DNA of 60,940 nucleotides from Candidatus Competibacteraceae bacterium (GCA_014879445.1 JACSSC010000026.1:66033-126972), one strand, 5' to 3'. Positions 17,436 through 27,359 are shown, counted from the stretch's first letter. The notes: generated from the letters alone by a model not told the origin. Translations and numbers: made by a program.

Positions 17436-19643
17436 TTATGGTTGAACAATGAGTTTGTGAAATAAATGATATTGGCCTGAAACAAGACGTACAAGATACA
17501 TGCCTGATTGAAAAGAAACAAGAGAAAAAGTGTTGGATTGAAAAATATTTTCTTTACAAGATATAAGGCGTCCTGCCATATCATACACATACATGTCGAA
17601 CAATCTATCGGGCCATTCAATAGTGACTGATTCCTGAGCCGGATTGGGCCACAAGGTTGATGATAATTCAATATGCGGCAGGGGTATTCCGGCATATCCC
17701 TCTGAGCCAAAAAATAAATTCAGGCCACCAGCCCTATTCCCTGTAACCAAATCAGGGAATCCGTCATTATTAATATCATACAAAGCAGGGCTACTGTATG
17801 TTCCGGGTTTTAGAAATCCCATATTGTTTTGAATCAGGGTAAAATCGTCGAGCAATTGGTGATTGATGTCGTGTAATATATAGTAATGAGCTATTTCGCC
17901 CGAATAAGAACCTACTGCCAAATTCCACTGCCCTTGATACATAAATAAATGGGGTATGCTATGTCCAAAATTGCTAATTTGAGGATTGTGAACCGAAACT
18001 CCACCCAGATTAGCTATATGGGGCAATGTTGCAAATTGTGGATTTGTAGCTGTTCCTATGTTTTGATAATAATTAAGCTTTCCTGCCCGATTCCCACAAA
18101 TAATATCCGGCAGATTGTCGCCATTTAAATCGGCAATAAATGGAGCACTATAGGCCTGCTCCTTAATTTGATGATATTGCATTTGCGGTGAGGCAAATAA
18201 TGCTTGCATGCCTGGCAAAACTGCAGCAATGTTTTCAAAATAATGTAAATAGCCGGATATGTCACCAATAAGCATATCCATATCGCCATCGGCATCCATA
18301 TCAGCAAAGGCCGGTACAATATGAGAAAGCTGTAAAGCAGAGAGCCCTGCATAATCTTGTGTAATGAGTGTAAAAGATGGCTGTTGAGGTGTGCCTGTAT
18401 TTTTGTATAAAGCAAGTTGAGCATGCCCGTTCCAATAATACGCATTTCCTACTACTAAATCCATCAAGCCATCAAGATTATAGTCCACCCAGACAGGATA
18501 GGCGCCTAGCCCAAATTCTATCATTTCTCCCTGTAAAAAATTGTTTTCCATAAACACAAATTCCGGTTGTGAATTGGTGCCATGGTTTTGGTAGTGCCAT
18601 ACACTATTCCGCGTTTCAGCATGATCGGTGGTATTAGGACAAACTATAAGATCGCGGACGTTGTCATTATTCACATCTACATAATATGCCGCTGGAAATA
18701 GGTCAAGCTGAACAGGCAGTGTTGAATGGTTATTTTTAGGAAATTCGGCATCAACAAATCCTATCTGAGCAAACGAAGATGTTCCGTCATTTCGTAACAA
18801 GCTAAGATGATTCCCATCTATATCGCCCAACACCAAATCTTTGTCAAGATCCTGGTCAATATCAATTGCCAACAGGGTTGATCCTGAGTGTCGCCAACCA
18901 CCTGGCGTACCTGGGGCATCACAACTATCATTCAAATGAATGTCATAACTAAAAGACCCTTCTCTGAACAAGCCCCAATTGTCAGATGCCAAACGAAAAA
19001 TCAAACTATCAGCGTGACCATATAACTCTACTGATTGGTTTTTGTGGTATTCGACACATCCGCCCATAAAATGAAATGTTAGTATATCCAAATCGCCATC
19101 ACCATCAATATCTTCTATTGCCGGAATATCGGCTGCACTAATATAAAGTGGCATGGTACTGTATGTATAAAAGGATTTGAGTTGTTCATTTGCCAATTCA
19201 AACACAGGACCTGTTGATGCGTTGCCAACTTGCTTATACACTTTCACGCCGCCATTCCAGTAATGAAAAATATCGGCTTTCCCGTCTTGATTATAATCAG
19301 TCATCAGCATCCAACCATATATGTCGGGGAATGCATTTGCATATTCAGGGCAAGGAAAAAATTGGGTTGAAGAAGGCAGGCCTGAATGGCAAAATGTTAG
19401 TATTCGATTTCCTTCACGGTCAAAAACCACTATATCATTCACCCCGTCAAAATTCAAATCAGCATTCGAAAATTGAGCAAAATTGATGCCTCCGCACCAA
19501 GGATATGCCAAGCGAAGATTGTTTTCCCAAACAGCAATGGTGTCTATTCGCTGAAGTGATATAGTTTGTGCACACACACATGCCGACACAACCCCCAAAA
19601 ACAACGTATATAAAATTTTTTGTTGCACGAAATAAAGATACAA
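17436..19643 (-). CDS. FG-GAP/VCBS-repeat surface protein with T9SS type A sorting signal
   Basis: 735 residues with signal peptide (ILYTLFLGVVSACVCAQT). Many Asp-rich Ca-binding loops of the FG-GAP type repeat through the chain (DLNFDGVNDIVVFD, DYNQDGKADIF, DIDGDGDLDILTF, DADGDMDMLIGD, DLNGDNLPDIICG, DINNDGFPDLVTG), predicting a seven-bladed beta-propeller. The last 80 residues (LSSTLWPNPAQESVTIEWP, MYLVRLVSGQYHLFHKLIVQP) form a type A sorting domain for the type IX system. Exported Ca-binding scaffold or adhesin; ligand unknown. Confidence 0.88.
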   Translation of the reverse strand: MYLYFVQQKILYTLFLGVVSACVCAQTISLQRIDTIAVWENNLRLAYPWCGGINFAQFSNADLNFDGVNDIVVFDREGNRILTFCHSGLPSSTQFFPCPEYANAFPDIYGWMLMTDYNQDGKADIFHYWNGGVKVYKQVGNASTGPVFELANEQLKSFYTYSTMPLYISAADIPAIEDIDGDGDLDILTFHFMGGCVEYHKNQSVELYGHADSLIFRLASDNWGLFREGSFSYDIHLNDSCDAPGTPGGWRHSGSTLLAIDIDQDLDKDLVLGDIDGNHLSLLRNDGTSSFAQIGFVDAEFPKNNHSTLPVQLDLFPAAYYVDVNNDNVRDLIVCPNTTDHAETRNSVWHYQNHGTNSQPEFVFMENNFLQGEMIEFGLGAYPVWVDYNLDGLMDLVVGNAYYWNGHAQLALYKNTGTPQQPSFTLITQDYAGLSALQLSHIVPAFADMDADGDMDMLIGDISGYLHYFENIAAVLPGMQALFASPQMQYHQIKEQAYSAPFIADLNGDNLPDIICGNRAGKLNYYQNIGTATNPQFATLPHIANLGGVSVHNPQISNFGHSIPHLFMYQGQWNLAVGSYSGEIAHYYILHDINHQLLDDFTLIQNNMGFLKPGTYSSPALYDINNDGFPDLVTGNRAGGLNLFFGSEGYAGIPLPHIELSSTLWPNPAQESVTIEWPDRLFDMYVYDMAGRLISCKENIFQSNTFSLVSFQSGMYLVRLVSGQYHLFHKLIVQP

Positions 19644-19816
19644 ATTTGATCAATAAAAGTGCAAGGATTGCTATAATTCATGCTGGAGAATAGGCAAATA
19701 AACAACCTGTGTGTAATAAATGTTGAGAAAATACTAATTGGTGATATTTGAAGTTTTTAGAAGTCGTTTGTTCGCCTGATATAAAAAGGCAACACTGCTA
19801 AAAAATTTATCAGGGC

Positions 19817-20731
19817 TTAACCCTCCTTTTTCAATTTTGTATGTATGGTATCTATCCTCACTTTTATTTCTTCCATTTTTGATGACAAATTCGCCATTTC
19901 ATCAAGCAAGGTAAGTCCATTTTTATTGGTGATATCCTCCTGCATTTTTGCTTCAGCATCTTTTTTTGCTTCATCCATGCTACTCATGATTACGCCAATA
20001 AACAGGTTCAGCACTATCATGGTGCCAATAAGTACAAATGAAATAAAAAATAGCGCTGCTCCCACGCCAAATCCTTTTGGGTTTGTGCACCCTTCAGAAG
20101 CCGAATATCCCCAAATGCTATGATCGCAGCCATATATATTTATATACATTATATCGGTCCAATCCTCCAGCGTTACAACCCTAAAAAGAGAGAGCACACT
20201 TAATTGTAAGTTCCCAAAATGAACGGGATCGTTCTCACTAAACATGAAAACGCCCATTGAACCATAGATATAAAACAACAATCCCAACAATATGGCTACA
20301 TAACCCATCGAAGGTATTGATTTCAATAATGCTCCCACCAATAATTGCAACTTAGGCAATGTTGTAACCAATCTGAACACCCTTAAAATTCTTGCCAAAC
20401 GCAATACTGCAATAAATGAAGCATCAATGGTTGGAACGATAAATGCCAAATAACATACTGCTACAATCGAAAAGTCAAATATATTCCATGCATCAGAGAA
20501 ATACTTCCAAGGTTTGCTTCCCTCGGCAAGCATCTTAATAGCTATTTCTACAGTAAAAATGAGAATAATGATGAAATCTATCAGGTTCAAAACATGTTCA
20601 ATATGTGCTACCTTTTCCTTATATGTCTGAATACCTACAACAACACCGGCAACAAGGATAACAAAAATGATGAATGCCTGAAATGATTTATTATCGGCAA
20701 TTTTTTTAGATAAACTAAATATGTTTTGCAT
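19817..20731 (-). CDS. Bacterial voltage-gated cation channel with acidic selectivity filter
   Basis: 304 residues with six transmembrane segments and a pore loop, as in NaChBac-type homotetrameric channels. The S4 voltage sensor is VLRLARILRVFRLV with four Arg at every third position (R111, R114, R117, R120). The selectivity filter reads TLEDWTD (187-193), unlike the TLESWS type of sodium-selective members; extra Asp at these two places made engineered sodium channels prefer calcium. Between pore and S6 lies an insert with two Cys (YGCDHSIWGYSASEGC). The C-terminus (EEIKVRIDTIHTKLKKEG) is a coiled coil for tetramer assembly. Ion preference is an inference from the filter. Confidence 0.85.
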   Translation of the reverse strand: MQNIFSLSKKIADNKSFQAFIIFVILVAGVVVGIQTYKEKVAHIEHVLNLIDFIIILIFTVEIAIKMLAEGSKPWKYFSDAWNIFDFSIVAVCYLAFIVPTIDASFIAVLRLARILRVFRLVTTLPKLQLLVGALLKSIPSMGYVAILLGLLFYIYGSMGVFMFSENDPVHFGNLQLSVLSLFRVVTLEDWTDIMYINIYGCDHSIWGYSASEGCTNPKGFGVGAALFFISFVLIGTMIVLNLFIGVIMSSMDEAKKDAEAKMQEDITNKNGLTLLDEMANLSSKMEEIKVRIDTIHTKLKKEG

Positions 20732-20935
20732 AACTGATTAATTTAAAAACCTAATAAATTTTACTTTTCATAAACGGTGAGCAAATATAAAAGAATGTTT
20801 ATTGAATTTTAATGCAGAGTGTGTCATTATCCATTCAAATTCGTTTTTGAAAACAAACTCTTTTCCAATCAATAGATTAAACAGGATACAATCACAAATG
20901 CCGGATGAAAAAAATAAATTGAAAATAGTTAGGCG

Positions 20936-21628
20936 TTATGTTGAGAGGAGTTTTTGTTCCCATTCGAGCGGTGTGAATGCGCTTGAAAGCAAATAATCGC
21001 CAATAGCTGTTCGTGTGAGGGATGCCAAATAAGCTCCGGAATGTAGCGCTTTGCCTAAATCGTTTGCCAATGATCGGATATAAGTTCCTTTGCTGCAACG
21101 CACACGAAATTCAATTTGCTTGTTTGCCGATAACTTTCCTTCAAAAACAGTTATAACAACAGGATGAGGTTTGAGTTGCACATCTTCCCCTTTTCGAGCC
21201 AATGAATATGCTCTTTTTCCATCCACCATCCGGGCAGAAAATATAGGCGCTAATTGCATTTGTGGCCCAATAAACTGAAGCATTACTTCCTGAACTTTTT
21301 CTTCTGTGATATGATCCGTGGGGAATGTTTTATCCGGCATTGTTTCTAAATCATAGCTGGGAGTAGTTGCGCCCAATTGTATCACACCGGTATATTCTTT
21401 TTCTGCGTCCTGAATAAATTGAATTTTTTTGGTTGCTTTTCCCGTACAAAGTATCAGCAACCCTGTAGCATAGGGATCAAGCGTGCCGGCATGACCTACT
21501 TTTATAGGTTTCCCAGCCGCCTTTTTTAAAACATAACGAATTTTCTTAACCACATCGAAAGATGACCAGTCAAAAGGTTTGTTCACAAGCACAATCTGAC
21601 CGGCATCATACAATTCTGCTTTTGTCAT
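20936..21628 (-). CDS. truB: tRNA pseudouridine-55 synthase
   Basis: 230 residues with the TruB core: [40 protein letters not shown] (catalytic Asp in TLDP), [17 protein letters not shown] and [15 protein letters not shown]. The enzyme makes pseudouridine 55 in the T-loop of tRNAs. The C-terminal PUA domain is short or missing, as in many Bacteroidota. Overlaps the end of uppP by four bases, so it is the last gene of the DUF3098-uppP-truB unit. Confidence 0.93.
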   Translation of the reverse strand: MTKAELYDAGQIVLVNKPFDWSSFDVVKKIRYVLKKAAGKPIKVGHAGTLDPYATGLLILCTGKATKKIQFIQDAEKEYTGVIQLGATTPSYDLETMPDKTFPTDHITEEKVQEVMLQFIGPQMQLAPIFSARMVDGKRAYSLARKGEDVQLKPHPVVITVFEGKLSANKQIEFRVRCSKGTYIRSLANDLGKALHSGAYLASLTRTAIGDYLLSSAFTPLEWEQKLLST

Positions 21629-22413
21629 ACCATAGCCAAATTATAACCTAAAGTATATAGCGCCAAAATAATGAGACCAATGGCAATGCGATAAATACCA
21701 AATATCCTAAATCCGTATCGTGTTAGATAGTGAATAAACGCTTTAATGGCAACCAATGCAACGATAAATGCAACCGTATTGCCTATTAACAACAACATGA
21801 TATCGTCTTGATTAAAACCTATTTTTGAATGATAGGCATACATTTTATACAATGTGGCTGCCAGCATAGTAGGAATAGCCAGTAAAAAAGAAAATTCAGC
21901 GGCTGTTTTACGATTTAATTTTTGTGTTAATCCGCCAATAATTGTTGCTGCTGATCTCGACACGCCTGGTATCATCGCAAGAACTTGAAAGAGTCCGATG
22001 ACAAATGCAGAGCGATTGGAAACCTGTTTGTTTGATTTTTCGTTTGTGGCGAACCACTTGTCAACATACAGCAAAACCACACCTCCCAAGACCAAAGATA
22101 TAGCTACAACTATAGCATTTTCAAGTAAGGCATCAATGTAATCCTTCAACAAAAACCCTACAACGGCAGCTGGGATAAATGCAACAAACAGCCGAACATA
22201 AAAAGCAAAAGATTGAAAAAATTTTTTGTAATACAAAACCACAACAGATAGGATTGCGCCAAATTGAATAGCTACTGTAAACATCTTCACAAAGTCGCTG
22301 TCTGCTATTCCAAAAAAAGATGATGCCAGTATCATATGACCAGTGGATGAAACCGGAAGGAACTCAGTAATCCCCTCCACAATAGCTAAGACAAGGGCTT
22401 CAAGAATTGTCAC
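21625..22413 (-). CDS. uppP: Undecaprenyl-diphosphate phosphatase
   Basis: 262 residues from a GTG at 22411-22413. This start gives the standard N-terminus [28 protein letters not shown]; a longer frame reaching 22557 would overlap the upstream gene and is rejected. The catalytic signature [14 protein letters not shown] and the second motif [14 protein letters not shown] are present, with about eight membrane helices. The enzyme recycles the lipid carrier for cell-wall and glycan synthesis at the inner membrane. It begins 10 bases after the DUF3098 gene and overlaps truB, an arrangement usual in Bacteroidota. Confidence 0.92.
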   Translation of the reverse strand: MTILEALVLAIVEGITEFLPVSSTGHMILASSFFGIADSDFVKMFTVAIQFGAILSVVVLYYKKFFQSFAFYVRLFVAFIPAAVVGFLLKDYIDALLENAIVVAISLVLGGVVLLYVDKWFATNEKSNKQVSNRSAFVIGLFQVLAMIPGVSRSAATIIGGLTQKLNRKTAAEFSFLLAIPTMLAATLYKMYAYHSKIGFNQDDIMLLLIGNTVAFIVALVAIKAFIHYLTRYGFRIFGIYRIAIGLIILALYTLGYNLAMV

Positions 22414-22423
22414 CGCAAAAAAT

Positions 22424-22690
22424 TTATTTCTTGAACTTTTTAATGATACCTGTTCCGATAACCACAAAGCCCAGTAATACGATAATGGGGGCAAGGGTAA
22501 TACGACGGGCATTAAAGATCTCAGGATTAAACTCATTCGGGTCGTTGCTGCCTCCACCTATCATCAGCAAAAAGCCGATTAAAATAATCAATATTCCTGC
22601 ACCCATTACCCAAACATTCTTGGATCTTAAAGGAAAAGCATCTAACTGCGATTCGTTTGCTGAAGGATTTGTTTGTTTCGTTTTGCTCAT
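22424..22690 (-). CDS. DUF3098 small membrane protein
   Basis: About 88 residues with two membrane helices ([22 protein letters not shown] and [18 protein letters not shown]) separated by a short loop [17 protein letters not shown]. This is the DUF3098 family, typically found before uppP in Bacteroidota, often after ftsX. The ATG at 22688-22690 is chosen: the upstream ATG at 22717 overlaps the -7 promoter box at 22715-22722 and could not be transcribed from it. No ftsX gene is adjacent here. Confidence 0.8.
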   Translation of the reverse strand: MSKTKQTNPSANESQLDAFPLRSKNVWVMGAGILIILIGFLLMIGGGSNDPNEFNPEIFNARRITLAPIIVLLGFVVIGTGIIKKFKK

Positions 22691-22714
22691 TTCTGTTTTC
22701 GGATTATCACTTGT

Positions 22715-22722
22715 CAAAAATA
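22715..22722 (-). promoter_or_regulatory. -7 box TATTTTTG for the DUF3098-uppP-truB unit
   Basis: Exact TAnnTTTG on the minus strand, 24 bases before the preferred ATG at 22690. It also decides the start of that gene. A clear -33 TTTG is not seen. Confidence 0.45.
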
Positions 22723-22785
22723 TACAAAATGTGTAAATAAAACATTATCACGAATAGAATATGAAACAAGAATCGTATTAATCAA

Positions 22786-22793
22786 TACTTTTG
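22786..22793 (+). promoter_or_regulatory. -7 box TACTTTTG upstream of plsC
   Basis: Exact TAnnTTTG match, 26 bases before the plsC ATG at 22820, in the short divergent gap between the DUF3098 gene and plsC. Confidence 0.45.
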
Positions 22794-22819
22794 CCTGATA
22801 TTATAAATACACATGCCGT

Positions 22820-23581
22820 ATGCAAAAAATCAGAAATCTGCTTACTGTATTATGGGAGGTGATTTTCATCATGCAGTTTGTGGGATGGCTGATTATTTTT
22901 TATTTACCACTGCGCATTTTGTTTTCAAAAGAGTCGTGGTGGCCCGCCTCTATGAAATTACAGCGATTCTGGGCTGGATGGCTACGTGTAGTGATGGGCA
23001 TCCGAACACACATTGAATACGAAACGCCCCTCGACCCCAATCAGGTATATATTTATACGCCCAATCACACCAGTTTCCTTGATATTTTAGTTGCATACAA
23101 ATACATACCCGGCTATTTCCATTTCTTAGCCAAATCATCATTAGCTAAAATCCCGCTTTTCAAAATCATGTTTTGGAAAACACATATCCCTTTTGAACGC
23201 TCCAAACTATTAGAGTCAACACGTGCTTATCAAAGGGCATGCGAAGACCTGCACAAAGGTTACAGCATCTTAGTGTATCCCGAAGGTACACAAAACAATA
23301 GGCCATTTGCACTATTACCTTTTCGCTCAGGTGCTTTTCGAATGTCGGTTACAACAGGCGTGCCTATCGTACCTGTAACATGCCTCAACAATCTGGAGCT
23401 GCTTCCTCACCAGGCAGACCTTTTCAAACCCCATCCTGGTGGCCCCGGAAACCTTTATATTAAAGTTGGAAAACCTATTTTTCCATCAGATTGCAACAAC
23501 GACCCCGCTGAATTAAGAGAAAAAGTGTTTAATATTGTCAAGCAAAACTTAATAAACCATGCAACTCATACATCAAGATAA
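22820..23581 (+). CDS. plsC: 1-acyl-sn-glycerol-3-phosphate acyltransferase
   Basis: 253 residues. An N-terminal hydrophobic region (VLWEVIFIMQFVGWLIIFYLPL) anchors it, followed by the acyltransferase motifs: NHTSFLDI (HX4D catalytic pair), FERSK, YPEGTQ (glycerol phosphate binding) and VPIVPVTCLNN. These are the four motifs of the PlsC family, which adds the second acyl chain to make phosphatidic acid at the inner membrane. Its end overlaps gatC by 23 bases. Confidence 0.88.
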   Translation: MQKIRNLLTVLWEVIFIMQFVGWLIIFYLPLRILFSKESWWPASMKLQRFWAGWLRVVMGIRTHIEYETPLDPNQVYIYTPNHTSFLDILVAYKYIPGYFHFLAKSSLAKIPLFKIMFWKTHIPFERSKLLESTRAYQRACEDLHKGYSILVYPEGTQNNRPFALLPFRSGAFRMSVTTGVPIVPVTCLNNLELLPHQADLFKPHPGGPGNLYIKVGKPIFPSDCNNDPAELREKVFNIVKQNLINHATHTSR

Positions 23582-23852
23582 TGTTAATCGCTTGGCAGAA
23601 CTTGCCAAACTGGAATTTTCAGAATCGGAAGCTTCGGCTCTGTTGCAGGACTTAAACCGTATCCTTGATTTTGTAAACAAGCTCGGCGAATTGGATACCG
23701 AAGGCGTAGAGCCATTGGTTTATATGAACGATGAACCATGTACCCTGCGTGCCGATGTAGTGGTTGAAGAAATTACACATGAAGAAGCATTGCGTAATGC
23801 CCCTAAAAAAGATTCTGATTATTTTAGAGTACCAAAAGTTCTTGACAAATAA
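23559..23852 (+). CDS. gatC: Asp-tRNA(Asn)/Glu-tRNA(Gln) amidotransferase subunit C
   Basis: 97 residues of the usual GatC length and pattern: VNRLAELAKLEFSESEASALLQDLNRILDFVNKLGELDTEGVEPL, then the C-terminal belt ending LRNAPKKDSDYFRVPKVLDK, which wraps around GatA and GatB. The protein holds the amidotransferase together in the cytoplasm; gatA and gatB are not in the window. The start overlaps plsC. Confidence 0.9.
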   Translation: MQLIHQDNVNRLAELAKLEFSESEASALLQDLNRILDFVNKLGELDTEGVEPLVYMNDEPCTLRADVVVEEITHEEALRNAPKKDSDYFRVPKVLDK

Positions 23853-23886
23853 TCGTTTTATACATTTTCAAACCTACTATCTTCGC

Positions 23887-24588
23887 ATGAAATACATCAT
23901 TTTATTTTCAGTTTGCCTCCTTTCATTCAGTTCGCTTCATTCGCAACAAAAAATTGGAAAATACGAAATATCATCCCCTTATGATGTTAGAGAATATTTT
24001 TTACTAATGCCCAAATCTGTTTTTGATGCATCAGAAAAGGCAAAACTGCTTTTGCTTGAATGCACAGATTATCGGATGGCTTGGGAAAAAAAGTCAGAAT
24101 ATAAATTAACAACTCTTGATTTGGGTAATGGTTTTATGGCTTGGGGCACAATAGGTGATGGTGGCGGATCAAATTATCAACTCACATATTTTACAAAAAC
24201 CGACAAATCACGAATCGTTGCATTTCAGGAATTAAGTTGGTCAATGTGTTGTGAGGTTACCAATCATATTCATTTTTTTGATGTAAGCGCATCGAATATA
24301 TGGACTGATGTAACAAATAAATATTTACCTGCATTATCATTTTCCGACTTCTACAACCAAGCAACGCCACCTTCTACGTTATTATCTGAATTTTCTATTA
24401 CATATGACTTGCCTCAAAAGGGAACCACAATTAAAGCATTTATTTCGCACAGTTTTTTTGAATACATGGACGAAAAAGACAAAAATTGGTCTGAAAAAAA
24501 TCTACGATACAACATGCTTGATTTGCTATGGGAAAAAGGCCATTTTGAACCTGCTAATTTTCGCAAATCCAACAAATATCCCTGGTAG
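23887..24588 (+). CDS. Secreted protein of unknown function
   Basis: 233 residues from the ATG at 23887, which begins a signal peptide (MKYIILFSVCLLSFSSLHSQ); a longer frame starts inside gatC and is rejected. The mature chain has no motif I recognise. It contains DLGNGFMAWGTIGDGGGSNYQLTYFTKTD, looking like a beta-rich soluble domain, and one CC pair (SWSMCCEVTNHIHFFDV). Lies 34 bases after gatC and converges on the terminator of the minus-strand operon. Confidence 0.6.
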   Translation: MKYIILFSVCLLSFSSLHSQQKIGKYEISSPYDVREYFLLMPKSVFDASEKAKLLLLECTDYRMAWEKKSEYKLTTLDLGNGFMAWGTIGDGGGSNYQLTYFTKTDKSRIVAFQELSWSMCCEVTNHIHFFDVSASNIWTDVTNKYLPALSFSDFYNQATPPSTLLSEFSITYDLPQKGTTIKAFISHSFFEYMDEKDKNWSEKNLRYNMLDLLWEKGHFEPANFRKSNKYPW

Positions 24589-24628
24589 AAAATTATTATT
24601 TGATTAAGGTGTAAAGATGCCAAAAAAA

Positions 24629-24647
24629 AAGCCGGCAAAACCGGCTT
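24629..24647 (-). terminator. Terminator at the end of the benzoyl-CoA operon
   Basis: Hairpin AAGCCGG-(5 bases)-CCGGCTT followed on the minus strand by nine T. It lies 17 bases past the stop of the small lipoprotein gene and is the first strong terminator met by minus-strand transcription coming from 57.8 kb. Confidence 0.82.
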
Positions 24648-24664
24648 CTCATTGGGAAAATAGA

Positions 24665-24901
24665 TTATTGGCAAGTAAAGCCCATAAGCTCCAGCCCTTG
24701 CTGCGTGGCCTGAATAAATGCCTCATTGGCAGTTGTGTCAACACATGGGCCTCCCGTAAAACAAATTTCATATCTGTTTCCGCAAAGTTTGTGAGTAGAA
24801 TCTTCTCCCACCTTTGTACATGTTGTGCAATTTTCATTACATGAAACCAAGCCCCATGCTCCAAGAACTACAAATGCTGACAAATAAATAAGTTTTTTCA
24901 T
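24665..24901 (-). CDS. Small Cys-rich lipoprotein
   Basis: 78 residues from the ATG at 24899-24901 (MKKLIYLSAFVVLGAWGLVSC), whose lipobox LVSC predicts a lipid-anchored protein; a frame reaching 24970 would start without a signal. The mature peptide has CTTC, two further single Cys and a C-terminal FTCQ, so disulfides outside the cytoplasm are likely. It follows the glycyl-radical enzyme gene by 69 bases and precedes the operon terminator; whether it belongs functionally to the operon is unclear. Confidence 0.65.
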   Translation of the reverse strand: MKKLIYLSAFVVLGAWGLVSCNENCTTCTKVGEDSTHKLCGNRYEICFTGGPCVDTTANEAFIQATQQGLELMGFTCQ

Positions 24902-24970
24902 AAATGCTGAATCATTATTGGTTAATAAATAAAAAGCAAATTTATTAAAGTAATCAATAATGCGAAACAC

Positions 24971-27358
24971 TCAACAGCTTAATGTACTTCGCTGAATGAT
25001 TTCGTCTTTCATGGCCGGCGACAAATCGTTAAAATAGGCAGAATACCCTGATACCCGTACAATAAGCCATGGGTATTTCTCTGGATATAATTTGGCATCC
25101 TTCAACATTTCAGTATCCAGCACATTTAACTGAACCTGCATGCCGCCTTTCTTAAAATAGGTAAGCAACAATGCCTGAAGAATGTCCTTTCCATGATCGC
25201 CTCTTAAAGTAGCTGTATCAAATTTCGCATTTACGTTGGCACCATTATGAGCCCGTTCGAAATCTATGCTAACAATAGAATTAAAAAGTGCTGTTGGGCC
25301 GTTTTTATCCATACCATTAGTAGGAGCAATACCGGAAGTAAATGGCTGCCCTTTGAGTCGCCCATTGGCCATTGCCCCGGTCAACAACCCAAAACTATAA
25401 TGTGTGGTTGTAGAATAAAATCCGGCAACAAACCTTCCTCCACGCGTATTATATAAACCCTCAAACGCATCATAAAACACGTCAGACACCCATCGGGCAT
25501 AAGCATCTACTGCCACATTATCATTCCCAAATTTTGGCAAATTCATTACGTCCATTCTCATGCGCTCCTCCCCATTAAAATTATTTTTTAATGCCCCTAT
25601 TAACGCTGTTAATGAGTATTTTTTTTGTACAAAAACTATTTGTTCAATGGCAAATAAACTATCGGCAACATCTGTGATGCCAACGCCCTGTACCCCGCTA
25701 AAATTATATGTAGCACCACCCGCCGTAACATCTTTGCTTGACTCAATGCAGCCCTGTATCAACGCAGATGTGAGTGGCGTAGGATGAAAATCGCGATTAG
25801 CTTCTTCAATGGGAGCCAGCACTTGATGCAATTCATCAACCAGGTGTTTTACTTGCAATACAAACGCCTGTTTTACATCTTCCATACATTTCATCTGACT
25901 TGGCAATATTGTTTTATACCCGCGACGAGTAATCGATCCAAATGTTTTACCCCCATTTAAAGCCATTTCAAGACATATGGGCACATTCAGTAATGCGGCA
26001 TCAGTTGAACCAAAGGTTTTACCGGCAGAGCATAATTCTACACAACCCAACGTAGAATATTCCATTGCATCAGCATGCGACATGCCACATCGTTCAAGCG
26101 ATCGAATAATCAACTCATCATTATATATGGCCGGAGAGTTTACGCCCTTCACCAAATTGCCCATGATTTTTTCCAAATATTTTCTTGGCGACCCAGCATG
26201 TATCCTTGCATGATAATTCGGCTGACGCATTCGTATTTCGTCCATAAGTTCTAGAAAAACATAAGATACATCATTCACCACGTCATTCCCATTACTATCT
26301 GTTCCTCCAATCGTTAGTGCTTGTCCGCTTAAAAAACCACCATGACTTTTTGATATCTTATTGCTAAAAACGGGAATAATTTCTGCTGTCTTTATTACAA
26401 AACACCCAATTAGTTCTTTAGCCTGTTCGGATGTCAGCGCGCCCTTCTCTACATCACTTTTATAAAATGGAAACAAGTACTGGTCCATACGACCCAAGCT
26501 TATTCCATTATCAAGGCCTTCAAGGGTAATAGCAATGTGCAGCATCCAAACCGATTGCAAAGCATCATACAGTCCTCGGGCCGGATGCGCCGGCACATGT
26601 CGTAATACCCCAGCCAACTCCATAAGCTCTGACTTACGTTGTTCATCAATAGCACAAACAGCCATTCGTTCGGCCTCCTGAGCATAGCGCTGGCTCATAT
26701 CAATTACTGCTTGACAAATAATAATAACCGCCTGATGGAATGCATGAGAAGGATGATTCTCCGAAAATGAATCACGTTTACTTTCATGTTGGGCGATTAC
26801 TTCCAAAAGGCCTTTTTGCATTAATGATTCATAATCGGGTATAAGATGGCCGATACCCCCTGTTTCATTTATTAAATAAAACCGCGGGCTTAACTGATCC
26901 ATCACAAAACGCAATAACGACTTTCCTGAAAAGGCCTGATAAGCTAAAAATTTATTAGCCCAAAATGGAATTACATAAGTAGCTAATTTATTAATTTCCG
27001 GTTTTTCAATTTGCAAAGGATTCAGCTTGCGGTTAGAAAAACTCAACAAATCTTCCATCACAGGCAATCCATGTAACTCGGGATAGAGAGGACCGGCCAC
27101 ACGTTTACTGGTTGTTGATCCTACGATGCGCTCATGATCATAGATAAGGCATTTTTTGTTGCGAAGCAAGTGTGCTAATGCCTCAGCTTTTTGAATAACA
27201 ATCGGCTTTTTTCTGTTGTCTTTGATTTTGAAATATTCAGTAATTCTTACTGCTCGCTCTATACAAACAGAATACGGGAAGCTGGTTACGTCATCTTTAA
27301 GTTTGTTGAGACGCGACAAGGTTGTTGATTTTTCGGTAAGCGTGGCTGTTGTTTCCAT
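24971..27358 (-). CDS. Glycyl-radical enzyme of unassigned substrate
   Basis: 795 residues, a full-length member of the pyruvate formate-lyase superfamily. The glycyl-radical motif RVSGYSA is at the C-terminus with Gly771. The active-site loop reads GCVELCSAGKTFGSTDAA with Cys439 and Glu441, the C-x-E arrangement of eliminases and arylacetate decarboxylases. It lacks the CC pair of pyruvate formate-lyase and does not show the loop I expect in fumarate-adding benzylsuccinate synthases. Its activase gene is one base upstream, and the pair follows dch, oah and had in the same direction, so an anaerobic step on an aromatic or alicyclic compound is the natural guess. Oxygen-sensitive once activated. 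The substrate cannot be fixed from sequence. Confidence 0.85.
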   Translation of the reverse strand: METTATLTEKSTTLSRLNKLKDDVTSFPYSVCIERAVRITEYFKIKDNRKKPIVIQKAEALAHLLRNKKCLIYDHERIVGSTTSKRVAGPLYPELHGLPVMEDLLSFSNRKLNPLQIEKPEINKLATYVIPFWANKFLAYQAFSGKSLLRFVMDQLSPRFYLINETGGIGHLIPDYESLMQKGLLEVIAQHESKRDSFSENHPSHAFHQAVIIICQAVIDMSQRYAQEAERMAVCAIDEQRKSELMELAGVLRHVPAHPARGLYDALQSVWMLHIAITLEGLDNGISLGRMDQYLFPFYKSDVEKGALTSEQAKELIGCFVIKTAEIIPVFSNKISKSHGGFLSGQALTIGGTDSNGNDVVNDVSYVFLELMDEIRMRQPNYHARIHAGSPRKYLEKIMGNLVKGVNSPAIYNDELIIRSLERCGMSHADAMEYSTLGCVELCSAGKTFGSTDAALLNVPICLEMALNGGKTFGSITRRGYKTILPSQMKCMEDVKQAFVLQVKHLVDELHQVLAPIEEANRDFHPTPLTSALIQGCIESSKDVTAGGATYNFSGVQGVGITDVADSLFAIEQIVFVQKKYSLTALIGALKNNFNGEERMRMDVMNLPKFGNDNVAVDAYARWVSDVFYDAFEGLYNTRGGRFVAGFYSTTTHYSFGLLTGAMANGRLKGQPFTSGIAPTNGMDKNGPTALFNSIVSIDFERAHNGANVNAKFDTATLRGDHGKDILQALLLTYFKKGGMQVQLNVLDTEMLKDAKLYPEKYPWLIVRVSGYSAYFNDLSPAMKDEIIQRSTLSC

Positions 27359-27359
27359 A

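Noticed and set aside
21625-22557. Longer uppP starting at 22557
   Set aside because: It would overlap nearly half of the DUF3098 gene; the GTG at 22411-22413 gives the standard UppP N-terminus.
24971-27358. Glycyl-radical enzyme as benzylsuccinate synthase or pyruvate formate-lyase
   Set aside because: The loop has C-V-E followed by GKTFGSTDAA, which fits neither the CC pair of pyruvate formate-lyase nor the benzylsuccinate synthase loop as I know it, and no small BssB/BssC-like subunit genes are present.
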